Position numbers and translations under genes: made by a program
The notes under the pieces: generated by a model
Databases searched by the model: none
Told to the model about the DNA's origin: nothing
The model's input: the letters and a program-made list of their open reading frames with translations, nothing else
NCBI GenBank assembly: GCA_965277495.1
Contig: OZ255824.1
Span: 558,001-622,000, forward strand
Length of the DNA: 64,000 nucleotides
Direction of reading: 5' to 3'
From: CAHJXG01 sp965277495
GTDB lineage: Bacteria; Pseudomonadota; Alphaproteobacteria; Acetobacterales; Acetobacteraceae
Part shown: positions 1 to 8,341 of the stretch, one piece after another
Position numbering within the stretch: position 1 is the first letter of the stretch
How the letters are laid out: every line of letters starts with the position of its first letter

Positions 1-223
1 GCACGGTGGTGAGCAGGACCATGATCCCCGCCGCCCCGCCGCGGCTGGCGCGCAGATGCGTGCGCACCCAGGCGAATACCGGCCAGGTGGTGTAGACCAG
101 GATCGCCCCCCAAAGGATGGCCGATAGGAATGGGTGCAGCACCAGCACGCAGCCGACGGCGATGCCGACCAGCAGCAGCCCCATCAGCAGGCGTTCCGCC
201 ACCAAGTCCGTGGGCTGCTTCAT
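1..223 (-). CDS. AI-2E family transporter, N-terminal part (cut by window edge)
   Basis: The reading frame runs from the ATG at 223 to the left edge of the window, so only about 74 residues are visible. They start MKQPTDLVAERLL and hold a hydrophobic segment at about 12-45 (GLLLVGIAVGCVLVLHPFL) followed by AILWGAILVYTTWPVFAWV, a pattern typical of the first membrane helices of the PerM/AI-2E transporter family (inner-membrane permeases of unclear substrate). It is divergent from the isomerase gene at 315. No strong Shine-Dalgarno precedes the ATG. The assignment rests only on the N-terminus. Confidence 0.7.
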   Translation of the reverse strand, partial: MKQPTDLVAERLLMGLLLVGIAVGCVLVLHPFLSAILWGAILVYTTWPVFAWVRTHLRASRGGAAGIMVLLTTV

Positions 224-314
224 GCCGGGCGATATCGGCCGGTCGCCCACGGAAAGCAACTGGTTGTTCTAAGCTGGCCTGGCCGATAGCCTGGTGCGAA
301 ACCGGAGGATCAAC

Positions 315-1094
315 ATGCCGCGCCTAGCAGCCAACCTATCGATGATGTTCAACGAGGCGCCGTTTCTGGATCGGTTCGACGCCGCGGCAAAGGCCGGGTT
401 CACGGCGGTCGAGTTCCTGTTCCCGTATGACCACCCCGCCGCTGAGATCCGGCGGCGGTTGGACAGCGCCGGGCTGCAACAGGTGCTGTTCAACATGCCG
501 CCTGGCGACTGGGCAGCCGGCGAGCGCGGCACGGCGTGCCTCCCGGGCCGCGGCCAGGAGTTCCGAGACGGGGTGAAAAAGGCGCTGGACTATGCGGGGG
601 CGCTGGGTTGCGGCCTGGTGCACTGCATGGCTGGCATCGTGCCGGCGGGCGTATCGCACGGGACCGCGGCGGCGCTTTATGTGGCGAACCTCGCCTGGGC
701 GGCGGAGCAGGCGGCGGCGCAGAAAATTAAAGTTGTTATCGAGCCGATCAACCACCGCGACATGCCCGGTTTCCTTCTGAACACGATGGCTCAGGGCGCT
801 GATATCGTAAATGCTATAGGCTTTCATAGATTGGGTTTGCAGTTCGACATCTATCATTGCCAAGTTACGGAGGGCGACGTCACCAAGCGGATCGAGACGT
901 TATTGCCCGTCATCGCCCATATGCAGTTGGCCGATGTTCCCGGCCGCAACGAGCCTGGAACTGGCGAAATCGGCTGGGAGTTTGTATTGGGCAGAATCGA
1001 TGTTTTGGGGTACGAAGGCTGGGTTGGTTGTGAATACCGGCCAAAGGGCGACACTATAACCGGACTCGCCTGGCGCAAGCGTTACAAAGTCTGA
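315..1094 (+). CDS. Hydroxypyruvate isomerase-like TIM-barrel protein (Hyi/OtnI family)
   Basis: Predicted 259-residue sugar-phosphate-isomerase/AP-endonuclease-2 type TIM barrel. The start at 315 is chosen because GGAGG lies at 304-308, seven bases upstream; a longer frame from 294 has no such site. Family landmarks are LSMMFNEAPFLDRF near the N-terminus, VIEPINHRDMPGF near residue 145 (metal-binding Glu), the DIYHCQ segment, and a C-terminal CEYRP with the second metal Glu. Known members interconvert hydroxypyruvate and tartronate semialdehyde or 2-oxo-tetronates; the substrate here cannot be read. No glyoxylate carboligase or tetronate kinase lies beside it. The first half is GC-rich like its neighbours, while the second half (from about 720) is clearly AT-richer with rare codons. 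Confidence 0.8.
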   Translation: MPRLAANLSMMFNEAPFLDRFDAAAKAGFTAVEFLFPYDHPAAEIRRRLDSAGLQQVLFNMPPGDWAAGERGTACLPGRGQEFRDGVKKALDYAGALGCGLVHCMAGIVPAGVSHGTAAALYVANLAWAAEQAAAQKIKVVIEPINHRDMPGFLLNTMAQGADIVNAIGFHRLGLQFDIYHCQVTEGDVTKRIETLLPVIAHMQLADVPGRNEPGTGEIGWEFVLGRIDVLGYEGWVGCEYRPKGDTITGLAWRKRYKV

Positions 1095-1146
1095 AAAATT
1101 AGATAATAATCATAATTAAGTCTTAGTATTCCGGAAATTTATTGAT

Positions 1147-1178
1147 GGGTTGACAATAAGACTGCGAACAGTCAACCC
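1147..1178. promoter_or_regulatory. Inverted repeat upstream of the XRE regulator gene
   Basis: GGGTTGAC (1147-1154) is followed 16 bases later by its exact complement GTCAACCC (1171-1178). A second, competing hairpin GACTG-CGAA-CAGTC sits inside at 1160-1173. A TTGACA hexamer (1150-1155) overlaps the left arm, but no matching -10 is found at 16-18 bases. There is no T-run after the repeat, so an operator (perhaps for autoregulation by the XRE protein at 1250) or a processed hairpin is more likely than a classical terminator. Confidence 0.4.
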
Positions 1179-1249
1179 CAGGATGCTATGACGGTTGTAT
1201 CTGGCGGCATGCCTCTACCGGCTGTTCCGCGCCTGCCTGGAGGTTAATC

Positions 1250-2125
1250 ATGCGCTTCGCCGAGATCGGACAACAGCTTCGGGCCTATCGGCTGGAATCC
1301 GGCCTGCGAGCGGAAGAGATTGCAGCCCGGCTCGGCGTTTCTCGTGCGGCGCTGTATCGATATGAAAAAGGCGAGGTCATCAAGCTCGATACAGTCCAGC
1401 GGCTGGCCGAGTTGCTCAAGGTTTCCCCGCTGTCCCTTCTGGGCATCGGAGTCGAGTACTACAGCCGGTCAGTCGGTTACTTCGAGCGAATCCGCCAGAT
1501 CGAGGAAACCGCCGACCAGGTTCTGCAGGCCTACGGCTCCGGCCTGTATTTGACCACCTCGGAGGCATTCGACGCCGCCATGGCTGATGGGCTGAACGAG
1601 GCCGCCAGCCTGCCGGGCATCGATACGGCCACGTTCCGCACCAATGCCGACCAGGTGCTCGGCATCCTATCGGCACGCAAGCGAATCTATGCGCAGCGCC
1701 GCCCCGGCATCATCGCCATCCTTTCACCAGCCTCGATCCAGGGCTTCCTCAACTTGGGCCTGCTGGGCAGCCTGAAACTGTCCGAGGCGTTGCGGGTGCG
1801 CTGCCGCCGAGTCGCAGCCGCCGAGGTGCAGAACATCGCCAGCCTGATGGAAACCGAACCGATGGGGCTGCAGTTCGGCTTGCTCGCCACGTCCGAGTCC
1901 TCAAGCGGGTTCAGCATCTTTCGCTCGCGCGACCGCGCCACCCTGGCGGCCAACCCGTTCCAGGCCGACAGCTTGCCCTCGGCGCAGACCGGCGTCGCCA
2001 TGATCACCGGCGCAGATGAGGCCATCGCCGCCCATCAGCGCGTCGCGGAGGCCATGTGGCGGGATGCGATCAAGGGGCCGGCCGCCGCGGTGCGCCTGCG
2101 TGAAATGCTGGCCAACCGGAGCTGA
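1250..2125 (+). CDS. XRE family transcriptional regulator
   Basis: A 291-residue protein with an N-terminal helix-turn-helix of the XRE/Cro type at about residues 5-62 (IGQQLRAYRLESGL, then the recognition helix region VSRAALYRYEKGEV). The remaining 220 residues form no domain I recognise; they may be a ligand-sensing or oligomerisation region. The ATG at 1250 is preceded by GGAGG at 1239-1243. A perfect inverted repeat lies about 70 bp upstream and could be its own operator. Adjacent genes (isomerase upstream, NUDIX downstream) give no clear target. Confidence 0.85.
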   Translation: MRFAEIGQQLRAYRLESGLRAEEIAARLGVSRAALYRYEKGEVIKLDTVQRLAELLKVSPLSLLGIGVEYYSRSVGYFERIRQIEETADQVLQAYGSGLYLTTSEAFDAAMADGLNEAASLPGIDTATFRTNADQVLGILSARKRIYAQRRPGIIAILSPASIQGFLNLGLLGSLKLSEALRVRCRRVAAAEVQNIASLMETEPMGLQFGLLATSESSSGFSIFRSRDRATLAANPFQADSLPSAQTGVAMITGADEAIAAHQRVAEAMWRDAIKGPAAAVRLREMLANRS

Positions 2126-2218
2126 TCGCCAACGCCGCCCGGCCGCCAGCGCCGAATGGGTTAAGCTTTATCCGCCCAGGTGGTTCCACCAGCGCCCGCG
2201 CCGCTCTAGGTTCGGTCC

Positions 2219-2851
2219 ATGGCCACGCTTCCAGATCATCCCGACGTGCAGATCATCTCCAACGAAACCGCCTGGAAGGGCCGGTTCTCGGTGGAGGTCG
2301 TGAAATTCCGCCAGCGCCGTTTCGATGGCGCGATGTCCGGCGTGCGAACGTGGGAGCTACTGTGCCGCGGGCGTGCGGCCGGCGTGTTGCCCTACGACCC
2401 TATCACGGACCAGGTGGCGCTGATCGAGCAGTTCCGCCTGCCCGCGCTCGCCGCCGGGTTCGAGCCGGTGATGGTCGAAATCCCCGCCGGCCTCTGCGAT
2501 GGCGGCGAGGACCCGGCCAAGACCGTCATCCGCGAGGCGCAGGAGGAAATGAAACTCCCGGTCGACCTGCTGGAACCCATCGGCGATTTCTTGCTGACGC
2601 CGGGCGCGTCCGATGAGCGTTGCACGATGTTCGTCGGCCGCATCCATGCGCCGCAGGCCGGGCCGGACGGCATCATCGGCCAGGGCGGCCTGGCCGCGGA
2701 ACAGGAGGATATCCGCGTCCGCCTGCATCCCGCCACCGCCGCGATCGAGGCCGCCGCCGCCGGGCGCTACCCAAATTCCGTCACCGCCATCGCCCTGCTC
2801 TGGCTCGCCGTGCGGCGCGAGTGGCTGCGCGCGCACTGGAGCGGACGATGA
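2219..2851 (+). CDS. NUDIX hydrolase, ADP-ribose pyrophosphatase-like
   Basis: A 210-residue NUDIX protein. The Nudix box sits at residues 91-113: G-x5-E followed seven residues later by REAQEE, the Mg-binding core; the usual Gly after it is replaced by Lys (MKL). The upstream segment with QFRLPALAAGFEPVMVEIPAG resembles ADP-ribose/GDP-mannose pyrophosphatases, which cleave ADP-ribose to AMP and ribose 5-phosphate. It opens a tightly packed run: its stop overlaps the ATG of the next gene, giving likely co-transcription with alaX, sseA, metC and hisI. Confidence 0.85.
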   Translation: MATLPDHPDVQIISNETAWKGRFSVEVVKFRQRRFDGAMSGVRTWELLCRGRAAGVLPYDPITDQVALIEQFRLPALAAGFEPVMVEIPAGLCDGGEDPAKTVIREAQEEMKLPVDLLEPIGDFLLTPGASDERCTMFVGRIHAPQAGPDGIIGQGGLAAEQEDIRVRLHPATAAIEAAAAGRYPNSVTAIALLWLAVRREWLRAHWSGR

Positions 2852-3567
2852 CGCAGCGCCTGTTCCTCGACGACAGCGCGCTGCGGCAGACACGCGCGGC
2901 GGTGCTCTCGGCGGGGCCGGACGGCATCGTGCTGGACCGCACCGTGTTCTACGCCCGCGCCGGCGGCCAGCCCGGCGATAGCGGCTCACTGCATTGGGAT
3001 GGCCAGGAAACGTCGATAACCGAGGCCGTGAAGGGCGCAGGCGACGACATCCTGCATCTGCCCAGCACCGGCAGCCCGCTGCCCGTACCAGGCGTCCGGG
3101 TCGACGCCGTGCTCGATTGGCCGCGCCGCCACGCCTTGATGCGGATGCACACGGCGCTGCATCTTTTATGCAGCCTGCTGCCCGGCGCGGCCGTCACCGG
3201 CGGGCAGATCGGCGCAGAGCGGTCGCGGCTCGATTTTGACCTGCCGGGGCCGCCGCCTATCGACGCGCTGGAGGACGGGTTCCGGACGCTGATCGCCGCA
3301 AACCACCCAGTCGCGTCCGAATGGGTGGACGAGGCGGTGCTCGACACCAACCCGGGCCTGGTCCGCACGCTTTCGGTGCAGCCGCCGCGGGGCACCGGAC
3401 GGCTGCGCCTGGTTCGGATCGGCGGCGGCCAATTGATCGACCTGCAGCCCTGCGGCGGCACCCATGTGGCCAGCACGTCCGAGATCGGCGGCGTGCGCGT
3501 GCTCAAGATTGAGAACAAGGGCCGGCAGAACCGCCGCATCTCGATCGCACTTGCAACGGAGGCCTGA
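2848..3567 (+). CDS. alaX: Alanyl-tRNA editing protein AlaX
   Basis: Free-standing editing domain homologous to that of alanyl-tRNA synthetase; the family deacylates mischarged Ser-tRNA(Ala) or Gly-tRNA(Ala). The 239-residue size fits AlaX-II. Visible zinc/catalytic motifs are HTALH at residues 101-105 and CGGTH at 202-206. The RAGGQPGDSG segment near residue 37 is also characteristic. The start at 2848 overlaps the NUDIX stop (ATGA), which indicates coupled translation; the frame is open further upstream but that part is a shadow of the NUDIX gene. Confidence 0.9.
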   Translation: MTQRLFLDDSALRQTRAAVLSAGPDGIVLDRTVFYARAGGQPGDSGSLHWDGQETSITEAVKGAGDDILHLPSTGSPLPVPGVRVDAVLDWPRRHALMRMHTALHLLCSLLPGAAVTGGQIGAERSRLDFDLPGPPPIDALEDGFRTLIAANHPVASEWVDEAVLDTNPGLVRTLSVQPPRGTGRLRLVRIGGGQLIDLQPCGGTHVASTSEIGGVRVLKIENKGRQNRRISIALATEA

Positions 3568-3569
3568 TC

Positions 3570-4397
3570 ATGGACCCGCTCATCAGCACGGACTGGCTGG
3601 CTGATCAGCTCGGCGATCCCGGCCTCGTAGTGTTCGACGCGACCAAATACCTGCCCGGCGAGGGCAAGGACGGCGCCGAAGAGTTCGTCCGCGCGCATGT
3701 CCCGGGCGCGCGGTTCTTCGATATCGACGTGATCGCCGATCCCGACACCGCGCTGCCGCACATGGTTCCATCGCCGGGCCGGTTCGAACGCCTGATGGGT
3801 GAGCTGGGCGTGTCGAACGCAAGCCGGGTCGTGTTCTACGACCAGAAGGGCATCGCCTCGTCGCCGCGTGGCTGGTGGATGATGGGGCTGTTTGGCCACG
3901 ACCAGGCGTACGTGCTGGATGGCGGCCTGCCCAAGTGGCTGCGCGAGGGCCGTCCGTCCGCAACAGGTCCGGCGGCGACGCCTGCGCCCGCAACCTTCCA
4001 GGCGGCCTTCCGCGCCACCCGGCTGCGCGGGATCGGCGACATGCTGGCGGGGGGCGAGTTGGTGCTGGACGCGCGCCCGTCCGGACGGTTCGCCGGGTCT
4101 GCGCCGGAGCCACGGGCGGGGCTGCCCAGCGGCCACATCCCCGGCAGCCGCAACGTGCCGTCGTCGAGCCTGCTCAACCCGGACGGCACCATGCTCGATC
4201 CGGCGGCACTGCGCGCGAGCCTCGCCGCGGCGGGCGCCGATGGCACGCGCCCGGTCGTGACCAGTTGCGGCTCCGGGGTCACGGCCACCATCTTGAGCCT
4301 CGGATTGCTGCGCGCCGGGCTGCCGCAAGGCGCGGTTTACGACGGCTCGTGGACGGAATGGGCCGGACGGCCAGACACCATCAAGGAAACCGACTGA
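3570..4397 (+). CDS. sseA: 3-mercaptopyruvate sulfurtransferase
   Basis: Two-domain rhodanese of 275 residues. The C-terminal catalytic domain carries the active-site loop CGSGVTA with Cys at residue 233, the signature of mercaptopyruvate rather than thiosulfate sulfurtransferases. The N-terminal domain lacks an equivalent Cys, as expected. Known members transfer sulfur from 3-mercaptopyruvate to thiols or cyanide. It sits two bases after alaX and overlaps metC by one base, so it belongs to a small operon with a sulfur amino acid theme. Confidence 0.9.
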   Translation: MDPLISTDWLADQLGDPGLVVFDATKYLPGEGKDGAEEFVRAHVPGARFFDIDVIADPDTALPHMVPSPGRFERLMGELGVSNASRVVFYDQKGIASSPRGWWMMGLFGHDQAYVLDGGLPKWLREGRPSATGPAATPAPATFQAAFRATRLRGIGDMLAGGELVLDARPSGRFAGSAPEPRAGLPSGHIPGSRNVPSSSLLNPDGTMLDPAALRASLAAAGADGTRPVVTSCGSGVTATILSLGLLRAGLPQGAVYDGSWTEWAGRPDTIKETD

Positions 4398-5611
4398 TGC
4401 CCGACGACCAAGCGCCCCGCACCCGTCCGCAGGGGATGGGCACCCGCCTGTCGCACGCCGGACGCGCCGGCACCCGCATCCGCGGTTTCGTCAACCCGCC
4501 GCTGCTGCGCGGCTCGACCATGCTGTATCCGAACTGCGACGAGCGCCGGGCCAGCGCCGCCACCCGGCTGGACCAGGCGCCGAACTATGGCGTCATGGGC
4601 AATGCGACGCACCATGCGCTGGAGGACGTGGTTGCCGAGATCGAGGGCGGCACGCGCTGCCAGATCGTCTCGTCGGGCCTCGCCGCGGTGACCACGCCGC
4701 TGCTGGCCTACTTGAAGTCCGGCGATCACCTGCTGATGCCCGACAGCGTCTATGGGCCGGCCCGCACGTTTTGCGACGGCATGTTGGCCGGTTTGGGGAT
4801 CGAGACGACCTATTACCGCGCCGACATCGATGCCGCCGGCATCATTGGGCTGATGCGCCCGAACACGACGGTGTTGTATGTCGAGAGCCCCGGCAGCCAC
4901 ACCTTCGAGGTGCAGGATGTCCCGGCGCTGGCCGCCGCCGCCCACGCGCACGGCGCCAAGGTGCTGATGGACAACACCTGGGGCATTCACTTTTTCCAGC
5001 CATTCCGGCACGGGGTCGACGTTTCGATCCAGGCGCTGACCAAGTATGTTGTCGGGCACTCGGACGTGCTGCTGGGCGGCATAACGACGGCGAACGATGC
5101 GGATTGGGAGCGCGTGCGGACGGCGGCGCTGGCGCTCGGGCAATATGCCAGCCCCGACGACTGCTGGCTGGCGCTGCGCGGCGTGCGGACGATGGGCGTG
5201 CGGCTGAAGCACCAGATGCGGGCTGGTGTCGCCGTGGCCGAATGGTTCGCCGGGCGTCCCGAGGTCGAGCAGGTGCTACACCCTGCCCTGCCCGGCGCCC
5301 CTGGCCACGCCTTGTGGAAGCGCGACTTCACCGGCGCCTGCAGCCTGTTCGGCGTGGTGTTCAACCCGGAGTACACGCCGCCCGCGACCCACGCAATGAT
5401 CGACAGCCTGGAGCTGTTCGGCATCGGCGCAAGCTGGGGCGGCTACGAGAGCCTGGCGCTGCCGACCACGGGCTATGTGACCCGTACGACTGGGCATGGC
5501 GCGTTCAAGGGTCCGGTGGCGCGGTTCCATATCGGGCTGGAGGACACGTCCGACTTGATCGACGATCTGGACCGGGGGCTCGCCGTGCTGCGGGCGCATG
5601 CGGGCGAATGA
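4397..5611 (+). CDS. metC: Cystathionine beta-lyase
   Basis: PLP enzyme of the Cys/Met metabolism family, 404 residues, cleaving cystathionine to homocysteine, pyruvate and ammonia. The PLP-binding Lys lies in LTKYVVGHSD (about K216), preceded by the cofactor Asp in VLMDNTWG. The YGVMGNATHHALE and SSGLAAVTTPLLAYL segments fit alphaproteobacterial MetC. The ATG at 4397 overlaps the sseA stop. The frame is open upstream, but the N-terminal GMGTRLSHAGR matches the family start, so the shorter form is preferred. Confidence 0.9.
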   Translation: MPDDQAPRTRPQGMGTRLSHAGRAGTRIRGFVNPPLLRGSTMLYPNCDERRASAATRLDQAPNYGVMGNATHHALEDVVAEIEGGTRCQIVSSGLAAVTTPLLAYLKSGDHLLMPDSVYGPARTFCDGMLAGLGIETTYYRADIDAAGIIGLMRPNTTVLYVESPGSHTFEVQDVPALAAAAHAHGAKVLMDNTWGIHFFQPFRHGVDVSIQALTKYVVGHSDVLLGGITTANDADWERVRTAALALGQYASPDDCWLALRGVRTMGVRLKHQMRAGVAVAEWFAGRPEVEQVLHPALPGAPGHALWKRDFTGACSLFGVVFNPEYTPPATHAMIDSLELFGIGASWGGYESLALPTTGYVTRTTGHGAFKGPVARFHIGLEDTSDLIDDLDRGLAVLRAHAGE

Positions 5612-5994
5612 ACGCCGCCTTGATCCTGGACGCCATACGCTTCGACCGGGCCGGACTGGCGCCGGCGGTGGCGCAGCAGCATGACACGGGCGAGGTGCTG
5701 ATGCTGGCCTGGATGAACCGGGACGCGGTGGTGGAGACGCTCGCGACCGGCCGGGCCTGCTACTGGAGCCGCAGCCGTGGAACCCTGTGGCGCAAGGGCG
5801 AAACCTCCGGCCAGACGCAGCGCCTGGTCGAGCTGCGGGTCGACTGCGACGGCGACGCGCTGCTGCTGTTGGTGGATCAGCACGGCGTCGCCTGCCACAC
5901 CGGCCGCCGCTCCTGCTTCTATCTTGCCGCGCGGGATGGCGAGCTGGTGGAAATCGCCGCGCCGCTGGTGCTGCCCGGGGATCTCTACCGCTGA
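5608..5994 (+). CDS. hisI: Phosphoribosyl-AMP cyclohydrolase
   Basis: Third step of histidine synthesis: hydrolysis of PR-AMP to ProFAR. The 128-residue monofunctional enzyme shows all landmarks: EVLMLAWMN, YWSRSRGTLWRKGETSG, the Mg-binding DCDGD and the Zn-binding pattern around HTGRRSCFY. No PR-ATP pyrophosphatase (HisE) domain is fused. Its ATG overlaps the metC stop (ATGA), so it is the last gene of the NUDIX-alaX-sseA-metC-hisI run. Confidence 0.93.
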   Translation: MNAALILDAIRFDRAGLAPAVAQQHDTGEVLMLAWMNRDAVVETLATGRACYWSRSRGTLWRKGETSGQTQRLVELRVDCDGDALLLLVDQHGVACHTGRRSCFYLAARDGELVEIAAPLVLPGDLYR

Positions 5995-6109
5995 ACCGGC
6001 TCGACCCGCAGCACGGCGGCGACGGGTAGCCAGCTCATCCGGGCGCCACCATGTTGCACCTGCACATGCGGCACCCTATGCAGTCGCGCATGGCCTTTGG
6101 CAACCAGCG

Positions 6110-7276
6110 ATGCCCCTGATCTATCTGCTCGCCGGCGAGGCCAGCGGCGACGTGCTAGGCGCGCGCCTGATGGCCGCGATCCGCGCGCAGCAGCCCGGCG
6201 CGGAGTTCGCCGGCACCGGCGGGCCACGCATGGCGGAACAGGGACTGGACAGCCTGTATCCGCTGGCCGACCTCGCTGTCATGGGCATCGTCGAGGTGCT
6301 GCCCCGCGTGCGCCTGCTGCGCCGCCGGCTGCATGAGACCCTGGCCGACATCGAGCGGCGCAAGCCGGACGTGATCGTCACCATCGACAGCCCTGGGTTT
6401 ACCCACCGCGTGCTGGCCGCGACGGCGAAGCTGGGCATCCCGCGGGTGCACTATGTCGCGCCGCAGGTCTGGGCCTGGCGCGCGCATCGGGTCCGGCACT
6501 ACCCGGGCCTGTGGGACAAGCTGCTGTGCCTGCTGCCGTTCGAGCCGGCCTGGTTCGCCCAACACAATCTGCCCGCAACCTTCGTCGGCCATCCGGTGCT
6601 CGAATCCGGGGCCGGCCAGGGCGACGGCGCGCGGTTCCGGCAGGCGCACGGCCTGACGCCGAGCCAGCCGTTGCTGATCCTGATGCCCGGCAGCCGCAGG
6701 TCCGAAGCGCCGCGTCTGCTGCCGGTGTTCGGCAAGACCCTGGAGCGCCTGGCGCTGCACGAACCGGGGCTGCGGCCGGTGCTTCCTGTGTCCCCCGGCG
6801 TCGCCGACACCGTGCGCCGCGCCGCTGCCCGCTGGCCGATCCAGCCGCTGATTATAACGGAACTGCAGGAAAAGCACGACGCATACGCCGCCGCCGGCGC
6901 CGCGCTCACCAAATCCGGCACATCCACGCTCGAACTGGCGCTCGCCGGCGTGCCGATGGCGGTGACCTACCGGGTGAACCCGCTCTCGGCCGTCATGGCC
7001 CGGCGGATGATCCGAGTGCCCTACGTCGCCATGGTCAACCTGCTGGCCGGACGCGCCGTCGTCCCCGAACTGTTGCAGCAGGACTGCACGGCGGAGACGC
7101 TCGGCCGGGTTGCGCTGAACCTGCTAGGCGACCCGGATGCGGCCCAGGCGCAGCGGCAGGCGTTCCATAGCGTCCTCGAAAGCCTGCGCCCGCCCGAGGG
7201 GCTCCCGTCAGAGGCCGCCGCCCGCGAGGTGCTGCAGGTCATGGATCAATCCGGACGCCAGCGCGCGGCGGCGTGA
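6110..7276 (+). CDS. lpxB: Lipid-A-disaccharide synthase
   Basis: GT19 glycosyltransferase, 388 residues, joining UDP-2,3-diacylglucosamine and lipid X at the inner membrane face. Motifs: LAGEASGD at residues 7-14, VHYVAPQVWAWR near 115, LPGSRRSE near 190 and KSGTSTLELAL near 270. The ATG at 6110 is the first in-frame start that leaves the conserved N-terminus intact. It lies 116 bp after hisI and is not next to lpxA, lpxD or fabZ in this window. Its last 69 bases overlap the convergent oxidoreductase gene. Confidence 0.92.
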   Translation: MPLIYLLAGEASGDVLGARLMAAIRAQQPGAEFAGTGGPRMAEQGLDSLYPLADLAVMGIVEVLPRVRLLRRRLHETLADIERRKPDVIVTIDSPGFTHRVLAATAKLGIPRVHYVAPQVWAWRAHRVRHYPGLWDKLLCLLPFEPAWFAQHNLPATFVGHPVLESGAGQGDGARFRQAHGLTPSQPLLILMPGSRRSEAPRLLPVFGKTLERLALHEPGLRPVLPVSPGVADTVRRAAARWPIQPLIITELQEKHDAYAAAGAALTKSGTSTLELALAGVPMAVTYRVNPLSAVMARRMIRVPYVAMVNLLAGRAVVPELLQQDCTAETLGRVALNLLGDPDAAQAQRQAFHSVLESLRPPEGLPSEAAAREVLQVMDQSGRQRAAA

Positions 7277-8215
7277 GTCCTCCATGCTTTCGGCGACATC
7301 CAATGCTGCCGACAGCGCCCGGCGTCCGGCGGCGGCGTCCACCACCACGGGCGCGCCATCGAGGCACGCGGCAACGAACGCCTCGTGCTCGGCGGCCATG
7401 GCGTCGCCCTCGGTCCAGTTGACCTCTTCGCGCCGGTAGCCGCCGCTGCCGGGCAACGGCAGGCCACGCTCCCGTCCGATCATCACCAGCTTGCGCGCCA
7501 CGAAGTCCGCCGACAAATAGCCCTCCTGGGAGAACAGCCGCATTTTTCGTTCTGTTTTCAACGAAATGCGGCTTGCAGTGATCGTCGCGACGCAGCCGTT
7601 CTCGAAGCGCACCCGGGCGTTGGCGATGTCCTCATGCGGGCTCGACACCGCGGCGCCGAGGGCGTCCACGCTGCTGATCGGGCTGTTGACCAGGGCGAGC
7701 ACGAGGTCGAGGTCGTGGATCATCAGGTCGAGGATCACCGAAACGTCGGTGCCGCGCGGCTTGAACGGGGCGATGCGCGCCGCCTCGATATACAGCGGCC
7801 GGGTGATCCGGGCCGAGATGGCGCGATGCTCCGCCGAATAGCGCAGCAGGTGGCCGACTTGCAGCACCAGCTTGCGGGATTGGCCCTGCGCCGCCAGTTC
7901 GTCGGCTTGCGCCAGGGTCGCAGCGATCGGCTTTTCGATCAGCACGTGCCGCCCGGACGCCATCGCCTGCATGGCCAGCTCGAAATGCGCCTCGACCGGC
8001 GCTGCGACGATCAGGGCGCCGCAGGCGGCCAGCAGCTCATTGAGCGGCATCGCCGGTGCGCCGCCCGCCTCGCGGCCAACCGCGGCGGCGCGGCCGGCGT
8101 CCGGGTCGAACAGCCCGGCCAGCACGGCCCGGCGGCTGCTTGCGACCTTCAACGCATGGAACCGCCCGAAATGCCCGGCGCCGGCGATGCCGATGCGCAA
8201 TGGATGCTGGATCAT
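7208..8215 (-). CDS. Gfo/Idh/MocA family oxidoreductase
   Basis: NAD(P)-dependent dehydrogenase, 335 residues from the ATG at 8215 (purine-rich AGGGGGG just upstream). The Rossmann motif GIAGAGHFGRFHA opens the protein and the family EKPIA segment is near residue 92. The C-terminal domain includes MIHDLDLVLAL. Its position beside lpxB suggests a role in lipid A or surface sugar metabolism; the UDP-GlcNAc dehydrogenase GnnA belongs to this family, but no GnnB-type transaminase is nearby, so this is only a possibility. Its 3' end overlaps lpxB by 69 bp on the opposite strand. Confidence 0.85.
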   Translation of the reverse strand: MIQHPLRIGIAGAGHFGRFHALKVASSRRAVLAGLFDPDAGRAAAVGREAGGAPAMPLNELLAACGALIVAAPVEAHFELAMQAMASGRHVLIEKPIAATLAQADELAAQGQSRKLVLQVGHLLRYSAEHRAISARITRPLYIEAARIAPFKPRGTDVSVILDLMIHDLDLVLALVNSPISSVDALGAAVSSPHEDIANARVRFENGCVATITASRISLKTERKMRLFSQEGYLSADFVARKLVMIGRERGLPLPGSGGYRREEVNWTEGDAMAAEHEAFVAACLDGAPVVVDAAAGRRALSAALDVAESMEDSRRRALASGLIHDLQHLAGGGL

Positions 8216-8341
8216 GCCCCCCTGTAGCAGCCGGGGCGTGATGGGGCTAATGCGCAGGCGGGACCAATGCGCAGGGTTGCTTCCGCGTAGCGACCTCGGC
8301 ATACCCGGGGGCATCCCGCATCCCGAGGAACCACGCCTGCC

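Noticed and set aside
2357..2989. Long minus-strand frames opposite the NUDIX and alaX genes
   Set aside because: High-GC DNA gives long antisense frames; these are Arg/Ala/Gly-rich, have no motifs, and lie opposite well-supported genes.
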